From Kytococcus sedentarius DSM 20547 (lineage in GTDB: Bacteria; Actinomycetota; Actinomycetes; Actinomycetales; Dermatophilaceae), in NCBI RefSeq assembly GCF_000023925.1, contig NC_013169.1, positions 1,674,001 to 1,738,000 on the forward strand: a stretch of 64,000 nt of DNA, in the 5' to 3' direction. The notes beneath the pieces were generated by a model that made no database searches, was not told where the DNA came from, and worked only from the letters and a program-made list of their open reading frames with translations. How positions within the stretch are numbered: position 1 is the first letter of the stretch; every line of letters begins with the position of its first letter. A program made the position numbers and the translations under genes. Positions 1-8,046 of this stretch are shown one piece after another.

Positions 1-22
1 CACGGCAGGAGGCGCACCGAGA

Positions 23-1393
23 TCACCCGGCGAGGACGTCGAGCAGCAGTGCCTCGGCGACGCAGACCTTCTCGAACTCGCCCAGGTGGAGGCTCTCGTT
101 GGCCCCGTGGGCGCGCGTGTCGGGGTCCTCCACGCCGGTCACCAGAATGGACGCCTGCGGGAACTTCTCGGCGAACATCGCGATGAAGGGGATCGAACCG
201 CCCAGGCCGATGTCCACCGCGTCGGTCCCCCAGGCGGCACCGAAGGCCGTCCGGGCCGCGTCGTAGGCCGGGCCCGTCGCGTCGGCGCTGAACCCGCTGC
301 CGGCGTCCTGCAGGCTCACCTCCACGGTCGCACCCCAGGGGGCGTTGGCGCGCAGGTGCTGCTCGATGGCGGCATAGGCCTCCTGCGGGTCCTGGGAGGG
401 GGCCAGACGGAAGGAGAACAGCCCGGTGGTGGAGGCCAGCAGCGTGTTGGAGGCCTCGGACACCTTCGGGGCGTCGACGCCGATGACGCTCGCGGTCGGC
501 TTGCCCCACAGGCGCTCGGTCAGGCTGCCGGTGCCGATCAGGTGGCTGTCGGGCAGCATGCCGGACTCGGCCCGGAAATCGGCCTCGACCATCGGCAGGT
601 CGCCCACCGCATCGGACACCAGCCCGTCGACCGCCACGTCCCCCTGCTCGTCGTGCAGGGTGGCTGCCAGGCGGGAGAACGCGGTCAGCGAGTCCAGCGC
701 CGGGCCGCCGTACATGCCCGAGTGCACCGCGTGGCTGAGCGTCGAGACGGTGACCTGCACGCGCACCATGCCGCGCAGCGAAGTGGTCAGGGCGGGGACG
801 CCAACCTTCCAGTTGGCCGAGTCCGCCAGGACGATGGCGTCGCACTCCAGCTTGTGCCCGTGCTTCCCCAGGATGGCCGGCAGGCTCTCGGAGCCGTACT
901 CCTCCTCCCCCTCGACGAAGACGGTGACGCCCACCGGCGGTCGCCCGCCGTGGGCACGGAGCGCCGCCACGTGGGCCATGATGCCGGCCTTGTCGTCGGC
1001 GCACCCGCGGCCGAAGAGCCGGTCGCCCCGTCGGGTGGGCTCGAAGGGCGGGGTGTCCCAGTCCGCGTCGTCCCCGGGCGGCTGCACGTCGTGATGGGCG
1101 TAGAGGAGTACGGTCGGGGCGCCCTCGGGTGCGGGGAGGCTGCCGATGACCGCCGGGGCGCCGCCCTCGGTGACGATCTCGACCGCCAGCCCGGCGTCCT
1201 GCAGGAGCCGGGCAGTCGCCGCGGCCGAGGCCTGCACGTGCGCCTGGTCGAAGGAGGGCATCGAGACGCTGGGGATCCGCGCCAGCTCGATCAGCTCGTC
1301 GACGACCCGTGGCATGCCGGCCCGGACGGCGGCCCGCAGCTCGGCGGCGGTGGGGCGGGAGGAGGACGCGGAGGACTGGTCGTTCTGGCTCAT
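23..1393 (-). CDS. M20 family metallopeptidase (dipeptidase)
   Basis: A 456-aa zinc metallopeptidase of the M20/ArgE-DapE family, most like dipeptidases that cleave short peptides in the cytosol. The metal and catalytic motifs are visible in order: LLYAHHDVQP around residues 96-105 (zinc His and Asp), GCADDKAG around 130-137 (bridging Asp) and EGEEEYGS around 161-168 (catalytic Glu), followed by the dimerisation domain and a C-terminal HGANESLHL zinc-ligand region. No signal peptide is seen. The start is preceded by TAGGGT 6 nt upstream and no Shine-Dalgarno, which fits a leaderless transcript. The exact substrate cannot be read from sequence; family assignment is firm. Confidence 0.92.
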   Translation of the reverse strand: MSQNDQSSASSSRPTAAELRAAVRAGMPRVVDELIELARIPSVSMPSFDQAHVQASAAATARLLQDAGLAVEIVTEGGAPAVIGSLPAPEGAPTVLLYAHHDVQPPGDDADWDTPPFEPTRRGDRLFGRGCADDKAGIMAHVAALRAHGGRPPVGVTVFVEGEEEYGSESLPAILGKHGHKLECDAIVLADSANWKVGVPALTTSLRGMVRVQVTVSTLSHAVHSGMYGGPALDSLTAFSRLAATLHDEQGDVAVDGLVSDAVGDLPMVEADFRAESGMLPDSHLIGTGSLTERLWGKPTASVIGVDAPKVSEASNTLLASTTGLFSFRLAPSQDPQEAYAAIEQHLRANAPWGATVEVSLQDAGSGFSADATGPAYDAARTAFGAAWGTDAVDIGLGGSIPFIAMFAEKFPQASILVTGVEDPDTRAHGANESLHLGEFEKVCVAEALLLDVLAG

Positions 1394-1399
1394 GCCCCG

Positions 1400-1405
1400 A
1401 CCCTA
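1400..1405 (-). promoter_or_regulatory. Candidate leaderless -10 for M20 peptidase
   Basis: TAGGGT on the minus strand, separated by 6 nt (1394-1399) from the ATG. No ribosome binding site lies between, so transcription is predicted to start at or next to the start codon. No clear -35 is recognised. Confidence 0.5.
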
Positions 1406-1465
1406 TGCCGCACCGGCGGCCGTGTGGGGCCGGTCAGAGCCCGACGGGCGGTGTACTTGGCGGGC

Positions 1466-2086
1466 TCAGCGCAGGGCGCGCGGGGTCTCGCCCCGCTCCA
1501 CGGCGGCGCGCGGAGTGCGCGAGCCGCGCATCTGGAAGCTCCGCAGGATCACGTAGCTGGTGAGTCCCTTGGTCTCGCCGGCCCGCTGGGGGAACACGCG
1601 CCCGATCTCGCCCTTCAGGCGGCGAGCCAGCATCCACCCGTCCACCAGGCCCCAGAGCAACATGCCGTAGACGGCGACGAACACACCGATGCGGACCCAC
1701 GAGGACTGCTCGGGCAGATACATCATCACCACGGTGGCCACCAGCACGGTCAGCAGCACCGGCAGCATCACCTGGCCGACCGAGAACCGCCCGTCCACGC
1801 GATCGCGCACGTAGGCCCGGACCGGCCCGCGGTCCCGGGGGGCCAGGTAGCGGTCGTCACCCGCCAGCGTCCCCTGCCGGACGATCGCCCGCTGCCGTGC
1901 CCGCTCCTCGCGGTCGGCCTGCTTGGCGGCCTTGCGGTCGGCCACCACCAGGGGCTTGCGGCGCGCGGCCTCGGCCTCCCGGCGCTTGGGGGTGGGTCGT
2001 CCCTTCTTCTGCTGTCCAGCGGGGCGGGTGTCCACCTCCTGCTCCGGGAGGTCCTCGATCGTCTGCTCGGTAAGTCGGCGGGCCAT
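1466..2086 (-). CDS. DUF3043 family membrane protein
   Basis: A 206-aa protein with a charged N-terminal half rich in Lys, Arg and Glu (KKGRPTPKRREAEAARRK) and two hydrophobic helices in the C-terminal half (around VGQVMLPVLLTVLVATVVM and VGVFVAVYGMLLWGLV-like segment), matching the actinobacterial DUF3043 family in length and layout. Function is unknown; a cytoplasmic basic tail with a membrane hairpin is predicted. I chose the ATG at 2086, because the product then has family length and a TATCCT -10-like element sits 6 nt upstream; the open frame continues further upstream but over the divergent promoter of the next gene. Confidence 0.82.
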   Translation of the reverse strand: MARRLTEQTIEDLPEQEVDTRPAGQQKKGRPTPKRREAEAARRKPLVVADRKAAKQADREERARQRAIVRQGTLAGDDRYLAPRDRGPVRAYVRDRVDGRFSVGQVMLPVLLTVLVATVVMMYLPEQSSWVRIGVFVAVYGMLLWGLVDGWMLARRLKGEIGRVFPQRAGETKGLTSYVILRSFQMRGSRTPRAAVERGETPRALR

Positions 2087-2092
2087 GGCCCA

Positions 2093-2098
2093 AGGATA
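2093..2098 (-). promoter_or_regulatory. Candidate leaderless -10 for DUF3043 gene
   Basis: TATCCT on the minus strand with a 6-nt gap (2087-2092) to the ATG at 2086, the same layout as several other genes here. It lies in the 82-bp region shared with the divergent gene at 2169. Confidence 0.5.
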
Positions 2099-2168
2099 CG
2101 GGCGGTGACATACTGCGGCGCGCAGGCACTGGGACGACCCAGCACCCACGGACGGGGAGAGACACACG

Positions 2169-3194
2169 ATGCAGCGCGAGACGACAGGCGGGGCGCGCCG
2201 ACCGGCGACCTCGCGGCGGGGGGCCGCGACTCGATGGGGGGTGGCCGCCACGGTGGCCTTGGTCGGCCCCGTGGCCCTGGCCGGCCCGGCAGCGGCCGAC
2301 ACCGGCACGCGGTACTGGTCCTCCTGGACAGCCGGCTGGGAGGGGTGGGAGGTCCCCGAGGACGGCCCGCGGACCGCGGTCCCCGAGGACGGATCCACGG
2401 TGGGGGTGCGGTACTCCCTGGTCCCCCGGGACACCGGTGAGGGTCGCCAGCCCCGCGCCCTGCCCGACTTCGACAGCTCGTGCCGCGACGCCACCTGGTA
2501 CGAGGGCGTGAAACGGGTGGCCGTCGTCGTGGACTACGGCCGCGGCGAGGAGGCCCCGGTGGCCCGCCCGGACCACCTACCCCAGGTGGAGACCACCTGC
2601 GCCACCGTGCCGGTGGACTTCACCACCGAGCAGACGCTGCAGTCGGTGCTGGACGTGGAGGACTCCGGGCAGGGCATCTGCGCGGTCAACGGGCACCCCT
2701 CCGAGGGCTGCTCGGCCAACCTGGTGGCGGATGCCGATTCGGCGGTGCTCACCGCATCGGAGGAGCCGGTGGAGGCCGTCGTGCTCTCCCCCGAGGAGGC
2801 CAGCCACACGCCCGAGGTTCCCGAGCCCGCCTCCCCCACGCTGCCCGAGGGCGAGGAGGACGAGCCGGGCGGACCACAGACCGACGACGGATCCAGCGAC
2901 GGCGGGTCCAGCGACGAGACGAGCGCCCCCGAGGAGGGTGGGGTCCCCTCCCCCACGGACTCCGAGGACGGCGCGATCGCCGACGACGCGGACCCGGGTG
3001 CCCCCGAGGAGGCCGCTGCCGTGCAGCCGGCCGGTGGCCTGGTCCCCTGGTACGCCACCCTGCTGGCGCTGGCGCTCCTGGGCGCTGGGCTGTGGCTGCT
3101 GCTGCGGCCCCTGCCGTCCACGCCCGGGCGTGCCGGGGGCCTGCGCTCCACCGTCTCCCGCCGGCTCCAGGAGCGGCGCCGCAGGCGACGCTGA
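2169..3194 (+). CDS. SCO2322-like secreted, membrane-anchored protein
   Basis: A 341-aa protein with a signal peptide (hydrophobic run GVAATVALVGPVALAGPAAA around residues 24-43), an extracytoplasmic N-terminal domain starting TRYWSSW...GWEGWEVPEDGP with conserved Cys residues (DFDSSCRDA, TTCATVP, GICAVNG, EGCSAN), an acidic Ser/Pro/Glu linker of about 100 residues, one C-terminal membrane helix (WYATLLALALLGAGLWLLL) and a basic tail. The YWSxW opening and the DF..C pattern match the SCO2322 family. In Streptomyces that family sits beside ECF-transporter genes (from memory); no transporter gene is adjacent here. A Shine-Dalgarno GGGGAGA lies 8 nt before the ATG. The function is not known. Confidence 0.7.
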   Translation: MQRETTGGARRPATSRRGAATRWGVAATVALVGPVALAGPAAADTGTRYWSSWTAGWEGWEVPEDGPRTAVPEDGSTVGVRYSLVPRDTGEGRQPRALPDFDSSCRDATWYEGVKRVAVVVDYGRGEEAPVARPDHLPQVETTCATVPVDFTTEQTLQSVLDVEDSGQGICAVNGHPSEGCSANLVADADSAVLTASEEPVEAVVLSPEEASHTPEVPEPASPTLPEGEEDEPGGPQTDDGSSDGGSSDETSAPEEGGVPSPTDSEDGAIADDADPGAPEEAAAVQPAGGLVPWYATLLALALLGAGLWLLLRPLPSTPGRAGGLRSTVSRRLQERRRRRR

Positions 3195-3208
3195 GACCCA
3201 CCCGCACA

Positions 3209-3242
3209 GATGAGGCCCGCCCCGGCTGGGGCGGGCCTCATC
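3209..3242. terminator. Bidirectional hairpin terminator
   Basis: Perfect 15-bp stem (GATGAGGCCCGCCCC, 3209-3223, pairing with 3228-3242) and a 4-nt loop between the convergent SCO2322-like gene and gcvT. No T-tract, as usual in very high-GC genomes. Confidence 0.85.
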
Positions 3243-3257
3243 GGCACGCATCCTCGG

Positions 3258-4376
3258 TCAGGCGCGGACGCCGGCCTCCACGAACGGAGGCTTCACGAGT
3301 TCGGCGGGCACCTCGCGGCCGCGGACGTCGATGACCACCTGGTCGCCGAAGGTGTGGCTGCGGTCCACCAGCGCGATGCCGATGCCGTGGCCCAGCGTGG
3401 GCGAGAACGTGCCGGAGGTGACGACCCCGATGACGGTGCCCTCGGAGTCCTTGATCTCGTTGCCCTCCCGCGGGATGCCGCGCCCGGTCACCTTGAGGCC
3501 GCGGTTGAGGCGCCCCGACTTCGCGGCCCGCTGCTCGGCGAGCGCCTCGGAGCCCCAGAAGGACTCCTTGTCCCAGCCGACGGCCCAGGCATTGCGCGCC
3601 ATGACCGGGGAGATCTCGCGGGAGAGCTCGTGGCCGTGCAGCGGGTAGCCCATCTCGGTGCGCAGGGTGTCGCGGGCACCCAGTCCCGCCGGCAGGCCGC
3701 CGCGCTCCTCGGCCGCGGCGACCAGCGCCTCCCAGAGGGCCGGGGTGGCGTCCCACGGGCAGATGATCTCGTAGCCCTTCTCCCCGGTGTAGCCGGAGCG
3801 GCAGACCACGACCTCGTGGCTCTCCCACTGGGCGTCCAGGAAGGACATGAAGTCCGGGTGGTGGGTGGGCAGGCCCAGCTCGGCCATCACCTCGTCGGCC
3901 TTCGGGCCCTGGACGGCGATGATGCCGTGCTGGGTGTGCTCGTCGGAGACGGTCACCCCGGGGGCGCGATCGGCGGCCTCGGCGGTGAGGAGCTCGGCCA
4001 CCTCGGTGGCGTTGGAAGCGTTGGGCACCAGCAGGACGTCCTCGTCGGAGCGCAGGTACTGGATGAGGTCGTCGATGACGCCACCGTCGGGCGCGCAGCA
4101 CATCGTGTACTGCGCCTTGCCCGGCTCGATCCGCTTCAGGTCGTTCGTGAAGCAGCTGTTGACGAAGTCCGCAGCCCGGGGGCCCGAGACCCGCACCTTG
4201 CCCATGTGGGAGACGTCGAACAGGCCCACGGCCTCACGGGTGGCGGTGTGCTCGGCCTTGACCCCGCCGCCGGGGAACTCGATCGGCATGTCCCAGCCAC
4301 CGAAGTCGGCCATCTTGGCGTTGCGCGCCACGTGGGCGTCGTGGAGGGGGGACTTCTTCAGGGAGTTGTCGGTCAT
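3258..4376 (-). CDS. gcvT: Glycine cleavage system T protein (aminomethyltransferase)
   Basis: A 372-aa tetrahydrofolate-dependent aminomethyltransferase, the T protein of the glycine cleavage system. It takes the aminomethyl group from lipoylated H protein and gives 5,10-methylene-THF plus ammonia. Recognisable blocks are FDVSHMGKVRVSGP near residue 55, GGVIDDLI, and ARDTLRTEMGYPLHGHE in the middle of the protein. Length is normal for the family. The ATG at 4376 is preferred over an upstream in-frame start because of a TACGGT element 7 nt upstream and family alignment of MTDNSLKKSPLHDAH. gcvP and gcvH are not in the window; the gcvT-pepA pairing is as in Mycobacterium (Rv2211c, Rv2213). Confidence 0.95.
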   Translation of the reverse strand: MTDNSLKKSPLHDAHVARNAKMADFGGWDMPIEFPGGGVKAEHTATREAVGLFDVSHMGKVRVSGPRAADFVNSCFTNDLKRIEPGKAQYTMCCAPDGGVIDDLIQYLRSDEDVLLVPNASNATEVAELLTAEAADRAPGVTVSDEHTQHGIIAVQGPKADEVMAELGLPTHHPDFMSFLDAQWESHEVVVCRSGYTGEKGYEIICPWDATPALWEALVAAAEERGGLPAGLGARDTLRTEMGYPLHGHELSREISPVMARNAWAVGWDKESFWGSEALAEQRAAKSGRLNRGLKVTGRGIPREGNEIKDSEGTVIGVVTSGTFSPTLGHGIGIALVDRSHTFGDQVVIDVRGREVPAELVKPPFVEAGVRA

Positions 4377-4383
4377 GGGTCGA

Positions 4384-4389
4384 ACCGTA
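4384..4389 (-). promoter_or_regulatory. Candidate leaderless -10 for gcvT
   Basis: TACGGT on the minus strand, 7 nt before the ATG at 4376 with no Shine-Dalgarno. A leader this short leaves no room for a glycine riboswitch. Confidence 0.5.
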
Positions 4390-4425
4390 CCGGTGACCGC
4401 GGTCACAGCACCGGGATGGGGTGCG

Positions 4426-4431
4426 TACGAT
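4426..4431 (+). promoter_or_regulatory. Candidate -10 of pepA
   Basis: TACGAT 54 nt upstream of the pepA ATG. The -35 is weak (GTCACA around 4402-4407). In contrast to the divergent gcvT, pepA has a leader and a good ribosome binding site. Confidence 0.35.
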
Positions 4432-4484
4432 CAAGGTGCTCTCCGCGGCCGCGCCGCGCACCCCGAAAACTGCTAGGAGAACCC

Positions 4485-6059
4485 ATGACGAGCCTGCCCT
4501 TCGAGCTGTCCGCGTACGACCTGGAGCTCACGGTCGCCAGCGGCACCGCCGCCGAGGCGGACACCGACGCCCTGGTGCTGGGGGCCTGGGCGGTGGGCGG
4601 CAAGGCCCAGCTGGCGGATGCGGGCCTGCCCTCCGAGGCCACCGAGTCCATCACCAAGGCCCTGACCACCCTGAAGGCCACCGGCAAGATCGACAGCACG
4701 ACCGTGCTCGCCGGCGCCGCCGGGACCTCCGCCGGCCTGGTCGTCGTGGCCGGCCTGGGGTCCGCCGACGCCGAGGAGCTCACCGCCGACCGCCTGCGCC
4801 GCGCCGCCGGGGCCGGCGTGCACGCCAGCGGTGGCGCCACCAGCATCACCTTCGCCCTGCCGGCCGCCGACGCCGAGGGCGCCGTCGCCGTCGCCGAGGG
4901 TGCGGCCCTGGGCGCCTACGCCGACACCCGGTACAAGAGCAAGGTCACCGAGACCGACGAGGTCGAGGCCGACGCCCCGGAGGTCCGCCGCATCGCCGTG
5001 GTCGCCCCCGAGGGCGCCGGTGAGCTCGAGGCCGGTTTCGCGCGGGCCGCCGTGCTGGGCCGCCAGATGCGCTACGCCCGTGACCTGGTGAACACCCCCG
5101 CGAACCACCTGTACCCGGAGAGCTTCGTGGCCTCCGTGCAGGCCGCGGCCCCTGCCGGCATCGAGGTGGAGGTCATGGACGACACCCAGCTGCGCGAGAT
5201 GGGCGCCGGCGCGCTCTACGGCGTGGGCATGGGTTCCGAGCGCAAGCCGCGCATCGCGGTCCTGCGCTACCGCCCGCAGAACGCCACCCAGCACGTCGCC
5301 GTGGTCGGCAAGGGCATCACCTTCGACACCGGTGGCATCTCGCTGAAGCCGGGCGCCTCCATGTTCACCATGAAGATGGACATGGGTGGGGCCGCTGCCG
5401 TGGCCGGGGCGGTCTTCGCTGCCGCCGAGCTGGGCGTGGAGGCCAACATCACCGGCATCCTGTGCCTGGCCGAGAACATGCCCTCGCACAACGCGCAGCG
5501 CCCCGGTGACGTGGTCACCGCGCTGAACGGGCTGACCGTCGAGGTCCTGAACACCGACGCCGAGGGCCGCCTGGCCATGTGCGACGGCCTGGTGCTCGCC
5601 ACCCGCGAGAACCCGGACCTGATCATGGACATCGCCACCCTCACCGGCGCGGCCGTGATGGCGCTGGGTGACCGCACCATCGCCGTGATGGGCAACGACG
5701 ACGCCGTCCGCGACGCCGTCGTGGGCACGTCCGCCCGCACCGGCGAGCCGATGGTGGGCTTCCCCATCCCCGAGGAGGTGCGTGAGGGCGTCACCTCCTC
5801 GGTGGCCGACCTGCGCAACATCATCCCGGGCAAGCCGGCCGGCATGCAGGCCGCTGCGGCCTACCTGGAGCGCTTCGTCGGCGCCCAGGGCGGCGCGGAC
5901 CACGTGACCGGCGACGCCGAGCAGATCCCGTGGGCCCACCTGGACATCGCGGGCCCGGCCTTCAACGAGGGCAGCCCCTGGGGCTACACCCCCACCGGCG
6001 GCACCGGCTCGGGCGTGCGCACGTTGCTGGCCGTCTTCGAGGACGTCCCGGTCGCCTGA
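4485..6059 (+). CDS. pepA: Leucyl aminopeptidase (M17)
   Basis: A 524-aa cytosolic M17 aminopeptidase that removes N-terminal residues from peptides using two metal ions. The catalytic C-terminal domain has GKGITFDTGGISLKPG (metal-binding Lys and Asp) and the family signature NTDAEGRL at residues 356-363. The N-terminal domain (about residues 1-180) is the typical macro-like part. The ATG at 4485 is set by AGGAGA at 4475-4480, 4 nt upstream, and by the family N-terminus; the frame is open far upstream but that is antisense to gcvT. It ends in a strong bidirectional terminator. Confidence 0.95.
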   Translation: MTSLPFELSAYDLELTVASGTAAEADTDALVLGAWAVGGKAQLADAGLPSEATESITKALTTLKATGKIDSTTVLAGAAGTSAGLVVVAGLGSADAEELTADRLRRAAGAGVHASGGATSITFALPAADAEGAVAVAEGAALGAYADTRYKSKVTETDEVEADAPEVRRIAVVAPEGAGELEAGFARAAVLGRQMRYARDLVNTPANHLYPESFVASVQAAAPAGIEVEVMDDTQLREMGAGALYGVGMGSERKPRIAVLRYRPQNATQHVAVVGKGITFDTGGISLKPGASMFTMKMDMGGAAAVAGAVFAAAELGVEANITGILCLAENMPSHNAQRPGDVVTALNGLTVEVLNTDAEGRLAMCDGLVLATRENPDLIMDIATLTGAAVMALGDRTIAVMGNDDAVRDAVVGTSARTGEPMVGFPIPEEVREGVTSSVADLRNIIPGKPAGMQAAAAYLERFVGAQGGADHVTGDAEQIPWAHLDIAGPAFNEGSPWGYTPTGGTGSGVRTLLAVFEDVPVA

Positions 6060-6094
6060 CCCTGCGTCGCCCGCCCCGGAGCGGGGACACGGCA

Positions 6095-6127
6095 GAGCCC
6101 CCACCCGGCCGGACCGGGTGGGGGCTC
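6095..6127. terminator. Bidirectional hairpin terminator
   Basis: 14-bp perfect stem (6095-6108 with 6114-6127, GAGCCCCCACCCGG) and 5-nt loop between convergent pepA and the DUF5302 gene. Confidence 0.85.
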
Positions 6128-6148
6128 CGTGCACCGCGAGGGCGGCGC

Positions 6149-6325
6149 TCAGACGCTCTTGCGACGGAACATCTGCTGGGCGCCCGAGGTCTCGGCACCA
6201 TGGGAATTGTCCACCTTGCCGTGGCGCCCCTCGGCGGACACGTCCGTGCCGCCGTGGGACTTCTTGGCCTTGAGGGCCTCCTCGAACTTGCGCTTGGTCT
6301 CGTCGGTGACGTGCTCGTTCGTCAT
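6149..6325 (-). CDS. DUF5302 family small protein
   Basis: A 58-aa hydrophilic protein (MTNEHVTDETKRKFEEAL then KAKKSHGG..., ending MFRRKSV), matching the small actinobacterial DUF5302 family by its TKRKFEEALKAK motif and its length. Function unknown; no membrane segment or signal. The start is fixed by a strong GGAGG 7 nt upstream (AAGGAGGTCGAGTC before ATG). It is convergent with pepA and divergent from lpdA. Confidence 0.8.
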   Translation of the reverse strand: MTNEHVTDETKRKFEEALKAKKSHGGTDVSAEGRHGKVDNSHGAETSGAQQMFRRKSV

Positions 6326-6555
6326 GACTCGACCTCCTTCCCGCCGATGCTGCGACACGGCCGGTCCGCGGTGCTCGACTGGGGTCCACCCTTGCACCGG
6401 CAGCGGGCCGCGTCCACAGGGTTTCCGGCCCGGGCACGGCGCACTGGCGGGGACCGCGCACCTGGAGTCATCGGGGCGAGCCCGCGTGGCACGATGGGCC
6501 ACGTTCCCCTCCCGGGCAAGGGCGCCCGTGGAGGCCGCCGACGTCAGGAGTCCCC
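6326..6555. other. Divergent promoter region, DUF5302 / lpdA
   Basis: 230 bp without a supported gene. It should hold promoters for both flanking genes. On the plus strand GGCACGATGGGCC (around 6487-6499) resembles the -10 region of moxR in this window (GGCACGATGGGCC before its ATG), so CACGAT is the best -10 guess for lpdA. No operator or riboswitch is recognised. Confidence 0.4.
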
Positions 6556-7932
6556 ATGCCCAGCAGCACGCCCACCCACGACCTCGTGATCCTCGGCGGC
6601 GGAAGCGGTGGTTACGCCGCGGCCCTGCGCGCCGCGGAGCTGGGCCTGACGGTCGCGCTGGTCGAGAAGGGCAAGCTGGGCGGCACCTGCCTGCACTCGG
6701 GCTGCGTCCCCACCAAGGCGCTGCTGCACGCCGCCGAGGTGGCCGACAGCACGCGTGAGAGCGACACCTTCGGCGTCAACGCGACCTTCGAGGGCATCGA
6801 CATGGGCCGGGTGAACTCCTACAAGGAGGGCATCATCGGCCGCCTGCACAAGGGGCTGCAGGGCCTGGTGAAGTCCCGCAAGGTCGAGTACGTCGAGGGC
6901 GAGGGGCGCCTGACCGCCCCGAACACGGTCACCGTGGGCGACCGCGAGCTCGTGGGCAAGGACGTGGTGCTGGCCACCGGCTCCCGCCCGAAGCTCATCC
7001 CCGGCCTGGAGGTCGGCGGCCGGGTCATGACCTCCGAGCAGGCCCTGCAGCTGGACACCGTGCCGGAGTCCGTGGTGGTGCTCGGCGGCGGCGTGATCGG
7101 CGTCGAGTTTGCCAGCGTCTACACCAGCTTCGGCGCCAAGGTCACGGTCGTGGAGGGGCTCGACCGCATCGTGCCCGCCGAGGACGAGGCCGTGAGCAAG
7201 ACCCTGAACCGGGCCTTCCGCAAGCGCAAGATCGACGTGCGCACGGGGGTCAGGTTCCAGTCGGTGGACAACCGCGAGGACGGCGTCACCGTCACGCTCG
7301 AGGACGGCACCGAGCTCGAGGCCGACATGCTGCTGGTCGCCATCGGCCGTGGCCCCGTCACCGAGGACATGGGCTTCGAGGAGGCCGGGGTCACCCTGGA
7401 CCGCGGCTTCGTGACCGTGGACGAGAAGCTGCGCACCTCCGTGGACCACGTGTGGGCGGTCGGCGACATCGTCCCCGGTCTGCAGCTCGCCCACCGCGGC
7501 TTCGCGCAGGGTATCTTCGTGGCCGAGACGATCGCCGGACTGGACCCGACCCCCATCGACGAGTCCGGGATCCCCCGCGTCACCTACTGCGACCCGGAGA
7601 TCGCCTCGGTCGGCCTCACGGAGGCCGCGGCGAAGGAGAAGTACGGCGAGGTCGAGTCCGTCGAGTACAACCTGGGCGGCAACGGCAAGAGCCAGATCCT
7701 GGGGACCCAGGGCTTCGTGAAGCTGGTGCGCCGCACCGACGGCCCCGTCGTGGGCATCCACATGGTGGGCGCCCGCATCGGCGAGCAGGTCGGCGAGGCC
7801 CAGCTCATCTACAACTGGGAGGCCATGCCCGAGGAGGTCGCGGCCCTCATCCACGCCCACCCCACCCAGAACGAGGCCCTGGGCGAGGCCCACCTGGCCC
7901 TGGCCGGCAAGCCGCTGCACGCACACAACTGA
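6556..7932 (+). CDS. lpdA: Dihydrolipoyl dehydrogenase (E3)
   Basis: A 458-aa FAD- and NAD-dependent disulfide oxidoreductase that reoxidises dihydrolipoamide on E2 and H proteins. The FAD motif GGGSGGYAAALRAAELG is at the N-terminus, the redox pair is Cys45 and Cys50 in GGTCLHSGCVPTK, the NAD motif is GGGVIGVEFASV, the second FAD motif ends in AVGDI, and the C-terminal catalytic HPTQNEALGEAH is intact. AGGAG at 6546-6550 precedes the ATG by 5 nt. A hairpin separates it from sucB, so it is probably its own transcript though it serves the same complexes. Confidence 0.96.
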   Translation: MPSSTPTHDLVILGGGSGGYAAALRAAELGLTVALVEKGKLGGTCLHSGCVPTKALLHAAEVADSTRESDTFGVNATFEGIDMGRVNSYKEGIIGRLHKGLQGLVKSRKVEYVEGEGRLTAPNTVTVGDRELVGKDVVLATGSRPKLIPGLEVGGRVMTSEQALQLDTVPESVVVLGGGVIGVEFASVYTSFGAKVTVVEGLDRIVPAEDEAVSKTLNRAFRKRKIDVRTGVRFQSVDNREDGVTVTLEDGTELEADMLLVAIGRGPVTEDMGFEEAGVTLDRGFVTVDEKLRTSVDHVWAVGDIVPGLQLAHRGFAQGIFVAETIAGLDPTPIDESGIPRVTYCDPEIASVGLTEAAAKEKYGEVESVEYNLGGNGKSQILGTQGFVKLVRRTDGPVVGIHMVGARIGEQVGEAQLIYNWEAMPEEVAALIHAHPTQNEALGEAHLALAGKPLHAHN

Positions 7933-7948
7933 GACGAGCACGGAGCGG

Positions 7949-7976
7949 CGGTCGCGCCCCGGGTAGTGCGCGACCG
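7949..7976 (+). terminator. Hairpin between lpdA and sucB
   Basis: 9-bp perfect stem CGGTCGCGC (7949-7957) with 7968-7976 and a 10-nt loop, just after lpdA. Probably an intercistronic terminator. Confidence 0.6.
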
Positions 7977-8046
7977 TCGAGACCGTGGACAATGGGCCCG
8001 CAAGGGCTGGCAATGACCGCTCAACGATCTACCGAGGAGACAGGGA

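Noticed and set aside
4377-4484. Glycine riboswitch before gcvT.
   Set aside because: The candidate -10 is 7 nt from the start codon and the whole gap is only 108 bp shared with pepA, leaving no space for the aptamer.
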